A DNA stretch of 33,119 nt from an uncultured Clostridium sp. (GTDB lineage Bacteria > Bacillota > Clostridia > TANB77 > CAG-508). Under the pieces are notes generated by a model that saw nothing but the letters and a program-made list of their open reading frames with translations, was not told where the DNA came from and did not search any database. Of this stretch, positions 1-7,450 are shown piece by piece. The stretch lies in the NCBI GenBank assembly GCA_930990555.1, contig CAKNPW010000021.1, positions 1-33,119 on the forward strand, written 5' to 3'. Position 1 is the first letter of the stretch; each line of letters starts with the position of its first letter. The translations under genes and the position numbers were made by a program.

Positions 1-66
1 ATTGGTATTTCCTTTTTTTATTTTTACTGTGACATATCTATTGTAAACCTATAAAAATTTTGTCAA
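1..66 (-). promoter_or_regulatory. Candidate promoter and RBS for a gene beyond the left edge
   Basis: Read on the minus strand, TTGACA (61-66) is followed after 15 nt by TACAAT (40-45), and an AAAGGAAAT-like ribosome binding site sits at about 5-14. The 15-nt spacer is shorter than ideal. A minus-strand gene probably begins just left of position 1; its product cannot be seen. Confidence 0.45.
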
Positions 67-131
67 AAAATCAAAAATTTATTACTTACAAATTTAATAT
101 TATTTATTATATAATATATTACACAATAAAT

Positions 132-165
132 ATAGGGATTTCGAGGAACGTGCCCAAATCCCTAT
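132..165 (-). repeat. Conserved-loop hairpin repeat, copy 1
   Basis: Perfect 10-bp arms ATAGGGATTT (132-141) and AAATCCCTAT (156-165) enclose a loop that reads GGGCACGTTCC in the sense of the adjacent minus-strand gene, which stops at 168. No strong U-run follows on the minus strand, so terminator function is less certain here than in copies 3-5. The loop differs by one base from the GGGACGTTCC of copies 2-4. Confidence 0.8.
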
Positions 166-167
166 TT

Positions 168-734
168 CTATTCTTCTTCTTCACTTAAATATTTTTTAGT
201 AAACTTAAATTGAATTATTACTCCAAATACAAACAATATTGCATCTATTAAAGTAATTATTATAAATGTTTCTTTTTGCACTTTTTTTACTTGTTCTACG
301 TAATTATTTTGACTTTCTATCATAGTATTTTTTTCTTCGTCAGCTATATCTTCACTATTTTGTATTTGTTCTTCTGCTGTGGCTCTTGTATCTTCTAATC
401 CTATTAATGTTACAGCATAATTTAATGTATTAAATAAGGAAACAACTATTAGTACTAAAGCATAAAAAATTATAATATTTCTTTTAAATTTAAATAAATT
501 TTTATCATCCATTTTTCTTGTTTTAAATACATCTGATGTTGCAAGTTTTGTTGGAAAAAATATTAATATTCCCATTGTAACAATAGAAAATATTGATAAT
601 ACTAACATATTAACTTTGCCTAACATAAAATATTCTATAACTGCTAAAATTATAGATATTACAATATAGTATAATATAAATCTCCAAATAAATGCCCAAG
701 TCATTTTTCCTGAAGTTTTTAACTCTTTTTCCAT
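168..734 (-). CDS. Four-TM membrane protein of unknown function
   Basis: I do not recognise this 188-aa protein. Hydrophobic segments lie near residues 13-35, 38-57, 82-106 and 152-176. Between TM3 and TM4 is a charged, acidic and glutamine-rich stretch (about 110-150) that is probably extracytoplasmic or a helical hairpin. The overall plan of two TM pairs flanking a helical charged loop resembles DUF4199-type small membrane proteins, but I see no diagnostic motif. The ATG has a good GGAGG ribosome binding site. A consensus promoter lies about 40 bp upstream and hairpin repeat copy 1 lies directly after the stop, so it is probably a single-gene transcript. Confidence 0.8.
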   Translation of the reverse strand: MEKELKTSGKMTWAFIWRFILYYIVISIILAVIEYFMLGKVNMLVLSIFSIVTMGILIFFPTKLATSDVFKTRKMDDKNLFKFKRNIIIFYALVLIVVSLFNTLNYAVTLIGLEDTRATAEEQIQNSEDIADEEKNTMIESQNNYVEQVKKVQKETFIIITLIDAILFVFGVIIQFKFTKKYLSEEEE

Positions 735-772
735 TCTTTTTCCTCCGTATAACTTATAAAATTCATATTGAT

Positions 773-801
773 ATTATATTCTGTTTACTAATCCATGTCA
801 A
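773..801 (-). promoter_or_regulatory. Promoter of the four-TM protein gene
   Basis: Minus strand: -35 TTGACA (796-801), 17-nt spacer, -10 TATAAT (773-778). Both hexamers match the sigma-A consensus exactly and the spacing is ideal. Confidence 0.85.
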
Positions 802-873
802 ACTCATTCTTTAAATAATGTTAAAAATAGTAAATATTAATAATTATTTTAATATTAATATTTATTTGAATTG

Positions 874-902
874 TTTTCTTTTTATGTAAATTATGATATA
901 AT
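874..902 (+). promoter_or_regulatory. Promoter of the plus-strand regulator cassette
   Basis: Extended -10 TGATATAAT (TATAAT at 897-902), with a weak -35 TTTTCT (874-879) at 17-nt spacing. It would start an RNA near 909 with a leader of about 120 nt before the ATG at 1032. Confidence 0.55.
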
Positions 903-1031
903 ATATTTCGTAGTATTGTACATTGAAAAAGGAATATGAAGAGAGGAGGATTAATTTATTCTTTTCTTCCAGCATTTAGCTGTTAAAATAGTAACTCGTA
1001 AACATTGCATATAATATATAAGGAGATTTTT
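903..1031 (+). other. Leader with internal ribosome binding site and short reading frames
   Basis: The leader holds a strong AGGAGG (about 944-949) far upstream of the real start codon. Eight nt after it a 19-codon frame (958-1014) opens with ATT and ends in TAA just before the main gene's own RBS (AGGAG, 1021-1025). A second frame, ATG at 936, runs 16 codons over the same stretch to TAA. Either could be a leader peptide. Neither is proven, and the ATT start is unusual. Confidence 0.35.
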
Positions 1032-1520
1032 ATGAACAGAACAGAAAAACAAGCATTAAAAAAATTAGCAAACGCAATTAAATTACCGTATGAGCATATA
1101 AACCCGGAAGAATTACTTAATGAAGTGAATAAACTTCCCCAGCAAGAAAGCCTAGCAATTCAACTTTGTTATGGCTTTTTGGATGATTGTAGGGACATCT
1201 CTGGATGTGCCCTAAGATTACGAATAACTCCTGTTCAGGCAAATAAACTTTTAACTATTGCTAGTAGGATGTTATTGACACACAAAAATAATTATTATCA
1301 TAAGAACATGACGTTCGCTGATGATTATGAAGAAAAAATCAGTGAACTTGATGACTTAAATGTTCGCTCATATAACGCTCTGATACGAGCTGGTAAAAAG
1401 TATATAAGAGATATTGAAAATATGTCGCTTATAGAATTGTTAGAACTTCCTGGACTTAAAGATAAAGACTATCAAAAAATCTTGCTGACCTTGGAAGAAT
1501 ACAGAAAAAAAAATAAATAA
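1032..1520 (+). CDS. Sigma region 4-like plus RNA polymerase alpha-CTD-like protein
   Basis: 162 aa. The start is the ATG at 1032, 6 nt after AGGAG; an upstream in-frame ATG lacks an RBS. Residues 104-157 resemble the RNA polymerase alpha-subunit C-terminal domain: a LDDLNVRSYNALIRAG stretch followed by a helix-hairpin-helix with LLELPGLKDK. Residues 38-85 (LAIQLCYGF, then a possible helix-turn-helix) look like sigma-70 region 4. Both domains normally contact DNA or RNA polymerase, so a transcription regulator or polymerase-associated factor is inferred. Codon use includes CCG, CGA, CGC, CTG and ACG, which are rare in neighbouring genes. With its own promoter and GC-rich terminator it looks like a transferred cassette. 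Domain calls come from motif memory only. Confidence 0.75.
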   Translation: MNRTEKQALKKLANAIKLPYEHINPEELLNEVNKLPQQESLAIQLCYGFLDDCRDISGCALRLRITPVQANKLLTIASRMLLTHKNNYYHKNMTFADDYEEKISELDDLNVRSYNALIRAGKKYIRDIENMSLIELLELPGLKDKDYQKILLTLEEYRKKNK

Positions 1521-1540
1521 TCCTCTTTAAACATTCTTTT

Positions 1541-1576
1541 AAGCGGTGGGGTATGTACTTTTCCCCACCGCTTTTT
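1541..1576 (+). terminator. Strong intrinsic terminator of the regulator cassette
   Basis: Perfect 11-bp GC-rich arms, AAGCGGTGGGG (1541-1551) and CCCCACCGCTT (1563-1573), are followed by a T-run. The stem is much more GC-rich than the surrounding DNA. It points along the plus strand; the minus side lacks a comparable U-run, so it is not clearly the suf terminator. Confidence 0.9.
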
Positions 1577-1606
1577 CTATTTATCTTATAATCTGCTAAT
1601 CAAAAT

Positions 1607-2041
1607 TTAATTTTCTTTATCTAACAAATCTTTAATTGTATGCCATGCTAAAACCGCACATTTAACTCTTGCAGGCATATTAGAAACATTTTTAAATGCT
1701 ATAGCATCTTCTAATTTTTCAAGTTTGCTATCTTCTTTTATTTCTCTTTTAATCATTCCAATAAAAGTATCTATAATTTCTAATGCCTCTTCTTTTGTCT
1801 TACCAATTAAAGTATCTATCATAATAGAAGTAGAAGCTTGTGATATAGCACAACCATGTCCAGTAAATGCTAAATCCTCTATTACATCACCATTCATTTT
1901 TATTTCTAATTCTATCTCATCACCACAACTTGGGTTGTGTCCCATTTCGCATTTGTCTGGATGATCTAATTTTCTCTTATTATGTGATGCCATACTATGT
2001 TCCATAATTAAATCTGTATAAACTGAATCTAAATTATCCAT
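1607..2041 (-). CDS. sufU: SufU iron-sulfur/zinc sulfur-transfer protein
   Basis: 144 aa, the usual SufU length. SufU is a zinc-dependent partner that accepts persulfide sulfur from SufS in Gram-positive Fe-S assembly in the cytoplasm. Family ligands are visible: C39 and D41 (NPSCGDEIEL), C64 (HGCAISQAS) and C128 (VKCAVLAW). The internal extension between the second and third cysteines separates SufU from IscU. It is the last gene of sufCBDSU, 44 bp after sufS, with AAAGGA 8 nt before the ATG. All key residues are present. Confidence 0.95.
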   Translation of the reverse strand: MDNLDSVYTDLIMEHSMASHNKRKLDHPDKCEMGHNPSCGDEIELEIKMNGDVIEDLAFTGHGCAISQASTSIMIDTLIGKTKEEALEIIDTFIGMIKREIKEDSKLEKLEDAIAFKNVSNMPARVKCAVLAWHTIKDLLDKEN

Positions 2042-2085
2042 TAGTCCATTCCTTTCTTAAAGCATTCTGTCTGCAATATTAAGTT

Positions 2086-3309
2086 TTAAGCTTTTCTCCA
2101 TTTTTTAAACATATCATTTGCTTTATTAAGTGCCATTATTAATCTATCTATATCTGCTTTAGTATTATAGATATACATGCTTGCTCTACATGTTGCAGGA
2201 AGATTTAAAAATCTAATTAATGGTTGTGCACAATGGTCACCTGCACGTACACAAACACCACAAGAACTTAGGATTGTTGCTGTGTCATGTGGATGAACAT
2301 CTTTTATATTAAATGATAATACACCTATTTGATTTTCATTTGTCTTTGGTGCATATATATCTATAAAATCTAATTTGCTCATTTCAGATTTGGCATATTC
2401 CAAAAGTTCATTCTCTATTTTTTCTATATTATCCATTCCTATGTTTTCTAGATAATCAATTGCAGCGGCTAGTCCAACTGCTCCTCCAATATTTTGTGTT
2501 CCTGCTTCAAATTTTGATGGTGGCTTTGCAAATGTTGTTTCTTGTTCGTAAACATATTCTATCATATCTCCACCCATAAGGAAAGGAGTCATTTTATCTA
2601 GCAATTCATATTTTCCATAAAGTACACCTATTCCCATTGGTGACATTAATTTATGTCCTGAAAATACAAAGAAATCTGCGTCCATTTTTTGAACATCAAT
2701 TTTTATATGTGGCACGCTTTGTGCTCCATCAACAATAACAACTGCACCAACATCATGTGCTCTTTTTATTATTTTTTCTAGTGGTGTTTTTACACCTAAA
2801 ACATTAGATATTTCTGTTATACTTACTATCTTTGTTTTATCTGTTATTTTTTTGTTGATTTCTTCGTCTGTTATTTCATAATTTTCATTTATATACATAT
2901 ATTCTAATTTAGCATTTTTTATTTTTGTAACTTTTTGCCATGGTACTAAATTAGAATGATGCTCCATAATAGAAATAACTACATTGTCTCCTTCATATAG
3001 ATTTTCTAATCCATAAGAATTTGCAACTAAATTTAAAGCTTCTGTAGCATTTTTAGTAAATACTATTTCTTCTGGTCTTTTAGCATTTATAAATTTTGCA
3101 ACTTTAGCTCTTGCCTTATCATATTCTGCTGTAGAAACTATACTTAAATCATATGTTCCTCTATGTGGATTTGCATTATTTTTATTATAATATTCTTCTA
3201 CTGCTTTTAATACCTGATAAGGTCTTTGTGATGTTGCACCACTATCTAAATATGCAATATCTCTATTTTCGAATATTTTAAAATCTTTTCTAATTGTTTC
3301 AGGATTCAT
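2086..3309 (-). CDS. sufS: SufS cysteine desulfurase
   Basis: 407 aa, full length for a group II cysteine desulfurase. It takes sulfur from L-cysteine, giving alanine and an enzyme persulfide, using PLP. The PLP lysine is K220 (FSGHKLMSP), the PLP-contacting MEHHSN lies at 115-120, and the persulfide cysteine is C360 in RAGDHCAQP. The start codon overlaps the sufD stop (TAATG) and is preceded by AGGAGG, which indicates translational coupling. SufU encoded next is its expected sulfur acceptor. Confidence 0.96.
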   Translation of the reverse strand: MNPETIRKDFKIFENRDIAYLDSGATSQRPYQVLKAVEEYYNKNNANPHRGTYDLSIVSTAEYDKARAKVAKFINAKRPEEIVFTKNATEALNLVANSYGLENLYEGDNVVISIMEHHSNLVPWQKVTKIKNAKLEYMYINENYEITDEEINKKITDKTKIVSITEISNVLGVKTPLEKIIKRAHDVGAVVIVDGAQSVPHIKIDVQKMDADFFVFSGHKLMSPMGIGVLYGKYELLDKMTPFLMGGDMIEYVYEQETTFAKPPSKFEAGTQNIGGAVGLAAAIDYLENIGMDNIEKIENELLEYAKSEMSKLDFIDIYAPKTNENQIGVLSFNIKDVHPHDTATILSSCGVCVRAGDHCAQPLIRFLNLPATCRASMYIYNTKADIDRLIMALNKANDMFKKWRKA

Positions 3310-4364
3310 TAATCTAGCCTCCTATCAACCTCTTCCAAAATCAAGTTTTGTATATCTTCTTCTTTAATTCCTTGTATTACAGAATTAAATTTAGCTTTAA
3401 CAATCATTTTCTTTGCCTCTTTTTCACTTATTCCTCTTGTCATAATATAGAATAATTCGTTATCATCAACTTTACCTGTTGCTGTACTATGTTCTCCTTC
3501 TACATCATCTTCTGTACATAAAAGCATTGGTAATGCTTTAGAATATGATGTATCAGAAAGTAATGTACAATATTCATTTTCTTTTCCTTTTGCTTTTTTA
3601 GAACCTGTTTTAAAATCAATTGTTCCTTTAAAATTCTTTCTAGCTTTATCTTTTAAAGCTCCATTTACCTCTATATCTACATTTGTTTTTTTGCCATATA
3701 GTTCTGTAATATAATTTAAATCTATTTTTTGTTCTTCTTTTCCTAAATAGATTGAATGTAGTTTATTAACTGATTTGTAACCAGCTAATTTTGCATAATA
3801 ATTTACTACGTTATATTTTCCGCCAAACTCTACCATAGAAAATAATGTTTTGCTCTCATCTTCTATGTTGGAATTTACAGAGAAAAAATTATTTATTTTT
3901 GTGTTTAATAAATTTACAATTGTTACATGAATATTTGCATTTGCTCCGATTTCAGCATTACAAATTCCATTATGATATCCATTGATTTCATCTGCTGATT
4001 TATATATAACAATTATATTTGCTTTTGTATTATCCTTTGCATTTATATTTATATTATCAACTAAAACATTATTAGATTTGTCCAAATTATATTCTATTAT
4101 AATTGGCTCTTTTAATTTTTTGTCTACATTTATTTTTAAATCTACATTTGATTGTTCATTTGATTGATTTAAGAAATATTCTCCCAAACCAAATTTTAAG
4201 TTTATATTTTCTTTTTCTGAACTTACACAATTTTCATTATCCGTTATTTTTATATTTTTAAATTCTTTTATAACTGGTTCTTCAAAATCTTTTATTTCTA
4301 TATTGTTTATTCCATAATTTTTAGATGTTCTAACTGGAGTTTCGTTTAATACTATATTTCTCAT
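3309..4364 (-). CDS. sufD: SufD, Fe-S assembly scaffold subunit
   Basis: 351 aa. SufD pairs with SufB in the SufBC2D scaffold that builds Fe-S clusters. The C-terminal part has the family signature region (EHSTATGKVDDNELFYIMTRGIS, near residues 290-313) and the terminal helix with EAKKMIV. The N-terminal half is weakly conserved, as is normal for SufD. It is shorter than Proteobacterial SufD (about 420 aa), which is common in Clostridia. The start overlaps the sufB stop by one base. Confidence 0.93.
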   Translation of the reverse strand: MRNIVLNETPVRTSKNYGINNIEIKDFEEPVIKEFKNIKITDNENCVSSEKENINLKFGLGEYFLNQSNEQSNVDLKINVDKKLKEPIIIEYNLDKSNNVLVDNININAKDNTKANIIVIYKSADEINGYHNGICNAEIGANANIHVTIVNLLNTKINNFFSVNSNIEDESKTLFSMVEFGGKYNVVNYYAKLAGYKSVNKLHSIYLGKEEQKIDLNYITELYGKKTNVDIEVNGALKDKARKNFKGTIDFKTGSKKAKGKENEYCTLLSDTSYSKALPMLLCTEDDVEGEHSTATGKVDDNELFYIMTRGISEKEAKKMIVKAKFNSVIQGIKEEDIQNLILEEVDRRLD

Positions 4365-5779
4365 TATCCTATACTCCCTTCTAATTCTAGATTTATTAAG
4401 TTATTCATTTCTACTGCATATTCTAAAGGAAGTTCTTTAGAAATAGGATATGCAAATCCTCTAACTATCATTGCTTTGGCTTCTTCTTCTGAAATTCCTC
4501 TTGACATTAAATAAAATATTTCTTCATCACTTATTTTTCCTATTTTGGCTTCGTGTGAAAATTCTACTTCTTCTGTTCTAATATCACTTACTGGAATTGT
4601 ATCAGATTTAGATTTATTATCTAACATTAATGATTCACAAGATACAGATAATTTAGAATTTTTAGCAACTGGCATAACTCTTTCTAAACTTCTAAATGTT
4701 GCGATTCCGCCATCTTTAGATATTGATTTAGAGTTAATTACTGATGAAGTATTTGGTGCATTATGCACAACTTTTAACCCTGTATCTAGGTTTTGTCCAT
4801 GCCCCGCAAAAGAAATTCCTGTATATTCCATTTTAGAATTTGCTCCATTTAAAACAGCCATTGGATATAACATAGAAACTTTTGAACCAAATGAACCTGT
4901 TACCCACTCTATTTTTCCGCCTTCTTCTACTAGTGCTCTTTTAGTGTTTAAGTTCATCATATTTTTAGACCAGTTTTCTATTGTTGAATATCTTAAATGT
5001 GCATTTTTCTTAACAAATAATTCTACACAACCTACATGTAAATTTACTTTGTTATATTTAGGTGCAGAACATCCTTCTATAAAATGTAAGCTTGCTCCTT
5101 CATCTACAATTATTAGAGTGTGTTCAAATTGTCCAGATTCTGGTGAGTTTAATCTAAAATATGATTGTAAAGGAATATCTACTTGTACACCTTTTGGCAC
5201 ATATACAAATGATCCTCCTGACCAAACTGCTCCATGTAATGCAACAAATTTATGGTCTGATACTGGTACACATTTCATAAAATGTTCTTTTACTATATCT
5301 TCATAATCTCTTACTGCAGTTTCCATATCTGTGTATATAACACCTTGTTTTACCAAATCTTCTTTTATACTATGATATACAACTTCTGAATCATATTGTG
5401 CACCAACACCTGCTAAAGATTCTTTTTCTGCTTCTGGAATTCCTAGTGCGTCAAATGTATTTTTTATATCTTCTGGAACGTCATCCCAACTACTTTTCAT
5501 ATCTGTTTTTGGTCTAACATATGTTGCAATTTCGTCCATATTTAATTCGTCTAAGTTTGGTCCCCATGTTGGAAGTTCTAATTTATTATATGTTTCTAAT
5601 GCTTTTAATCTAAACTCTCTCATCCATGGAGCATCATTTTTCTGTTTAGAAATTTCTTCTACTATTTCTTTAGTTATACCCTTTTTAGATTTATAACTAA
5701 ATTCGTCTTTATTTTTTATGTCATATATATTTCTAGAAATATCTTCTACTTGTGTTTTCTTTTCTGACAACTCTTTCAC
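4364..5779 (-). CDS. sufB: SufB, Fe-S assembly scaffold subunit
   Basis: 471 aa, the normal size for SufB. Recognisable blocks include PKGVQVDIPLQSYFRLN, the EGCSAP region, the NTKRALVEEGGKIEWVTGSFGS core and the C-terminal EVEFSHEAKIGKISDEEIFY. SufB carries the nascent cluster in SufBC2D. The frame opens with GTG at 5779, two bases after the sufC stop. A TTG at 5770 has better spacing from GAGGTG, so the true start may be three codons further in. It is co-transcribed with sufC and sufD. Confidence 0.95.
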   Translation of the reverse strand: MKELSEKKTQVEDISRNIYDIKNKDEFSYKSKKGITKEIVEEISKQKNDAPWMREFRLKALETYNKLELPTWGPNLDELNMDEIATYVRPKTDMKSSWDDVPEDIKNTFDALGIPEAEKESLAGVGAQYDSEVVYHSIKEDLVKQGVIYTDMETAVRDYEDIVKEHFMKCVPVSDHKFVALHGAVWSGGSFVYVPKGVQVDIPLQSYFRLNSPESGQFEHTLIIVDEGASLHFIEGCSAPKYNKVNLHVGCVELFVKKNAHLRYSTIENWSKNMMNLNTKRALVEEGGKIEWVTGSFGSKVSMLYPMAVLNGANSKMEYTGISFAGHGQNLDTGLKVVHNAPNTSSVINSKSISKDGGIATFRSLERVMPVAKNSKLSVSCESLMLDNKSKSDTIPVSDIRTEEVEFSHEAKIGKISDEEIFYLMSRGISEEEAKAMIVRGFAYPISKELPLEYAVEMNNLINLELEGSIG

Positions 5780-5781
5780 CT

Positions 5782-6522
5782 CTATTTCTTGTATTCTTCA
5801 TATCCTTTTGCTTCGATTTCATTTGCTAAATCACCTGTACTTGTTTTAATTATTTTTCCGTCCACTAAAACATGTACATAATCTACATGTAATCCTTGTA
5901 AAATCTTTGTGCCATGAGTTATTATTAGTACTCCATTATTTTCATTGCTATACATTTTTATTCCTTTAGATACTGTTTTTATAGCATCTACATCTAGTCC
6001 TGAATCTGTTTCGTCTAGGATTGCAAGTTTTGGATTTAATGTAAGCATTTGTAATATTTCATTTTTCTTTTTCTCTCCACCAGAAAAACCAACATTTAAG
6101 TTTCTGTTAGCATATTCTGGTTTCATTTTTAATTCTTCCATATTCTTTTCTAATTCTTTTTTGAATTCAAATATTTTAACTGGTTTGCCTGTTGTTGCTA
6201 TTTTTGCATATTTTAAAAAGTTTGTTACACTAACTCCTGGAATTTCTTTTGGTGATTGGAATGACATAAATATTCCTTTTCTTGCTCTTTCATCTGTTTT
6301 TAGTCCATTTATGTTTTCACCATCTAATATAATATCTCCTTCTGTTTGTGTGTATTCTGGATTTGCTAATATTACATTAGAAAGTGTAGATTTACCAGCA
6401 CCATTTGGTCCCATTATTACATGTACTTCACCTTTATTTATTTTTAGGTCTAATCCTTTTATTATTTCTTTATCTCCTGCTTTTGCATGTAGATTTTTTA
6501 TTTCTAATAATGTTTCACTCAT
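5782..6522 (-). CDS. sufC: SufC, Fe-S assembly ATPase
   Basis: 246 aa from the ATG at 6522, which follows GGAG at good spacing; an upstream in-frame ATG at 6549 lacks an RBS. SufC is the cytoplasmic ABC-type ATPase of the SufBC2D complex. Visible motifs are Walker A GPNGAGKST, the ABC signature FSGGEKKKNEI and Walker B LAILDETDSGLDVDA. It is the first gene of sufCBDSU, with a promoter at 6671-6699 and palindromes in the leader. Confidence 0.95.
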   Translation of the reverse strand: MSETLLEIKNLHAKAGDKEIIKGLDLKINKGEVHVIMGPNGAGKSTLSNVILANPEYTQTEGDIILDGENINGLKTDERARKGIFMSFQSPKEIPGVSVTNFLKYAKIATTGKPVKIFEFKKELEKNMEELKMKPEYANRNLNVGFSGGEKKKNEILQMLTLNPKLAILDETDSGLDVDAIKTVSKGIKMYSNENNGVLIITHGTKILQGLHVDYVHVLVDGKIIKTSTGDLANEIEAKGYEEYKK

Positions 6523-6578
6523 CTTAAAAACTCCTTTTTTATTAAACATTTTTTATACAATAACCTATATTTGGGTTT

Positions 6579-6594
6579 GTTAGCTTGTGCTAAC
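6579..6594. promoter_or_regulatory. Palindrome in the suf leader, candidate operator
   Basis: A perfect inverted repeat, GTTAGC-N4-GCTAAC, lies just downstream of a possible second -10 (TATAAA on the minus strand, 6596-6601). A third GTTAGC half-site lies at 6701-6706 beside the -35 of the main promoter. Repeated half-sites at both places suggest a DNA-binding regulator. An Rrf2-type regulator would be typical for suf, but none is encoded here; the nearest regulator is the TetR-type gene. Confidence 0.45.
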
Positions 6595-6611
6595 TTTTAT
6601 ACATATAATAT

Positions 6612-6631
6612 GTGCAACTTTTAAATTGCAC
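6612..6631. repeat. Second inverted repeat in the suf leader
   Basis: GTGCAA (6612-6617) and TTGCAC (6626-6631) with an AT-rich loop would form a hairpin in the leader RNA. No U-run follows, so it is not a terminator. Its role is unknown. Confidence 0.4.
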
Positions 6632-6670
6632 TTCATTTCAATTTTTATATTATATCTATTCACAGGTATA

Positions 6671-6699
6671 ATTGTATTATATTTATGAATGTTTGTCAA
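6671..6699 (-). promoter_or_regulatory. Promoter of sufCBDSU
   Basis: Minus strand: TTGACA (6694-6699), 17-nt spacer, TACAAT (6671-6676). The transcript would begin near 6664 and carry a leader of about 140 nt with two palindromes. Confidence 0.8.
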
Positions 6700-6730
6700 T
6701 GCTAACAATCTAATTTTTCCCGCAATATTA

Positions 6731-7315
6731 TTAGATTTTCCACCTTTTTACCACAGTCATAGGAACTTCATAATCTTCTACTAAATCTGATATTTCTTTT
6801 GACATTCCATTCATAAGCCAATCTAATAAAACTTCTTTTTTTACAGGCTTCTCGCTTTCTATTTCAAGTGTTATCATATCAACTAGAGCTCTTGCAGTCA
6901 TTTCCACTAGAAATTCTAATTGTTTTGTAAGTTCCACCTTAGTTTTATGTTTTATAATCTTCTTTAAATAAAATCTCGTTTTATTTAAAATTAGCTTTTC
7001 AAATGTTTTACTAGAATCATCTTTTATAGCATGCATATAAAAATTCTTTTTTTTTGCTAAAATATCTATAATATATTTAAGCCAACTTTTTACACTAAAT
7101 CTCTCTTCCCCAGTATAAATTACAGAACCACAATCTTCTTCATATATCCAATTAATTAAATCTTTCTTATCTAAAAAATATCTATAAAATACTTGTCTTG
7201 ATATATCACAATTTACAGTTATATCAGTAATTGTAATTTTATCTATAGGCTTCTTTTCGACTAGATTCATTAGTGAACTTGCAATTTTTTTCTTCGTTTT
7301 ATCACGAACTCTCAC
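6731..7315 (-). CDS. TetR-family transcription regulator
   Basis: About 194 aa from a GTG at 7315, preceded by GGGGTG. A longer frame opens at ATG 7330, but a -10 at 7345-7350 would leave that start only about 8 nt of leader and no RBS. The N-terminal 50 residues are a typical TetR helix-turn-helix (ITDITVNCDISRQVFYRYFLDKKDL). The rest is the helical ligand and dimer domain, resembling DhaS/Clostridial TetR members. It is divergent from nrdD and directly upstream of the suf promoter, with no terminator between. It may control itself, nrdD or suf; the target is not established. Confidence 0.88.
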   Translation of the reverse strand: MRVRDKTKKKIASSLMNLVEKKPIDKITITDITVNCDISRQVFYRYFLDKKDLINWIYEEDCGSVIYTGEERFSVKSWLKYIIDILAKKKNFYMHAIKDDSSKTFEKLILNKTRFYLKKIIKHKTKVELTKQLEFLVEMTARALVDMITLEIESEKPVKKEVLLDWLMNGMSKEISDLVEDYEVPMTVVKRWKI

Positions 7316-7344
7316 GTCCTCACCCCACATATTTTTTTACGAAC

Positions 7345-7350
7345 ATTATA
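7345..7350 (-). promoter_or_regulatory. -10 element of the TetR gene
   Basis: TATAAT on the minus strand, 15-30 bp upstream of the possible start codons. The -35 is poor (TTCGAC or TTTCGA at 16-17 nt). It lies in the divergent interval shared with nrdD, so a regulator bound here could affect both genes. Confidence 0.5.
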
Positions 7351-7388
7351 GATATGTAAAAATTTTGTCGAAATTTAAATTTTGCTTA

Positions 7389-7417
7389 TTTACTATCTCA
7401 TTTTTTACCTATATGAT
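7389..7417 (+). promoter_or_regulatory. Promoter of nrdD
   Basis: TTTACT (7389-7394), 17-nt spacer, TATGAT (7412-7417). Directly after it, 7419-7434 matches the NrdR-box consensus (acaCwATATATwGtgt) at about 11 of 16 positions. A second box one helical phase away, which NrdR sites normally have, is not evident. Confidence 0.5.
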
Positions 7418-7450
7418 TATACCATATATAGCATAACAGGGGGTAAAAAA

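Noticed and set aside
4545..5306. 253-codon open frame on the plus strand inside sufB
   Set aside because: It is the mirror of a strongly conserved gene, without an RBS or recognisable protein.
5945..6583. 212-codon open frame on the plus strand over sufC
   Set aside because: It is an antisense shadow of an unmistakable ABC ATPase.
7419..7434. NrdR box upstream of nrdD as a firm call
   Set aside because: Only about 11 of 16 positions match, and the second box usually required is missing; it is kept as a note in the promoter entry.
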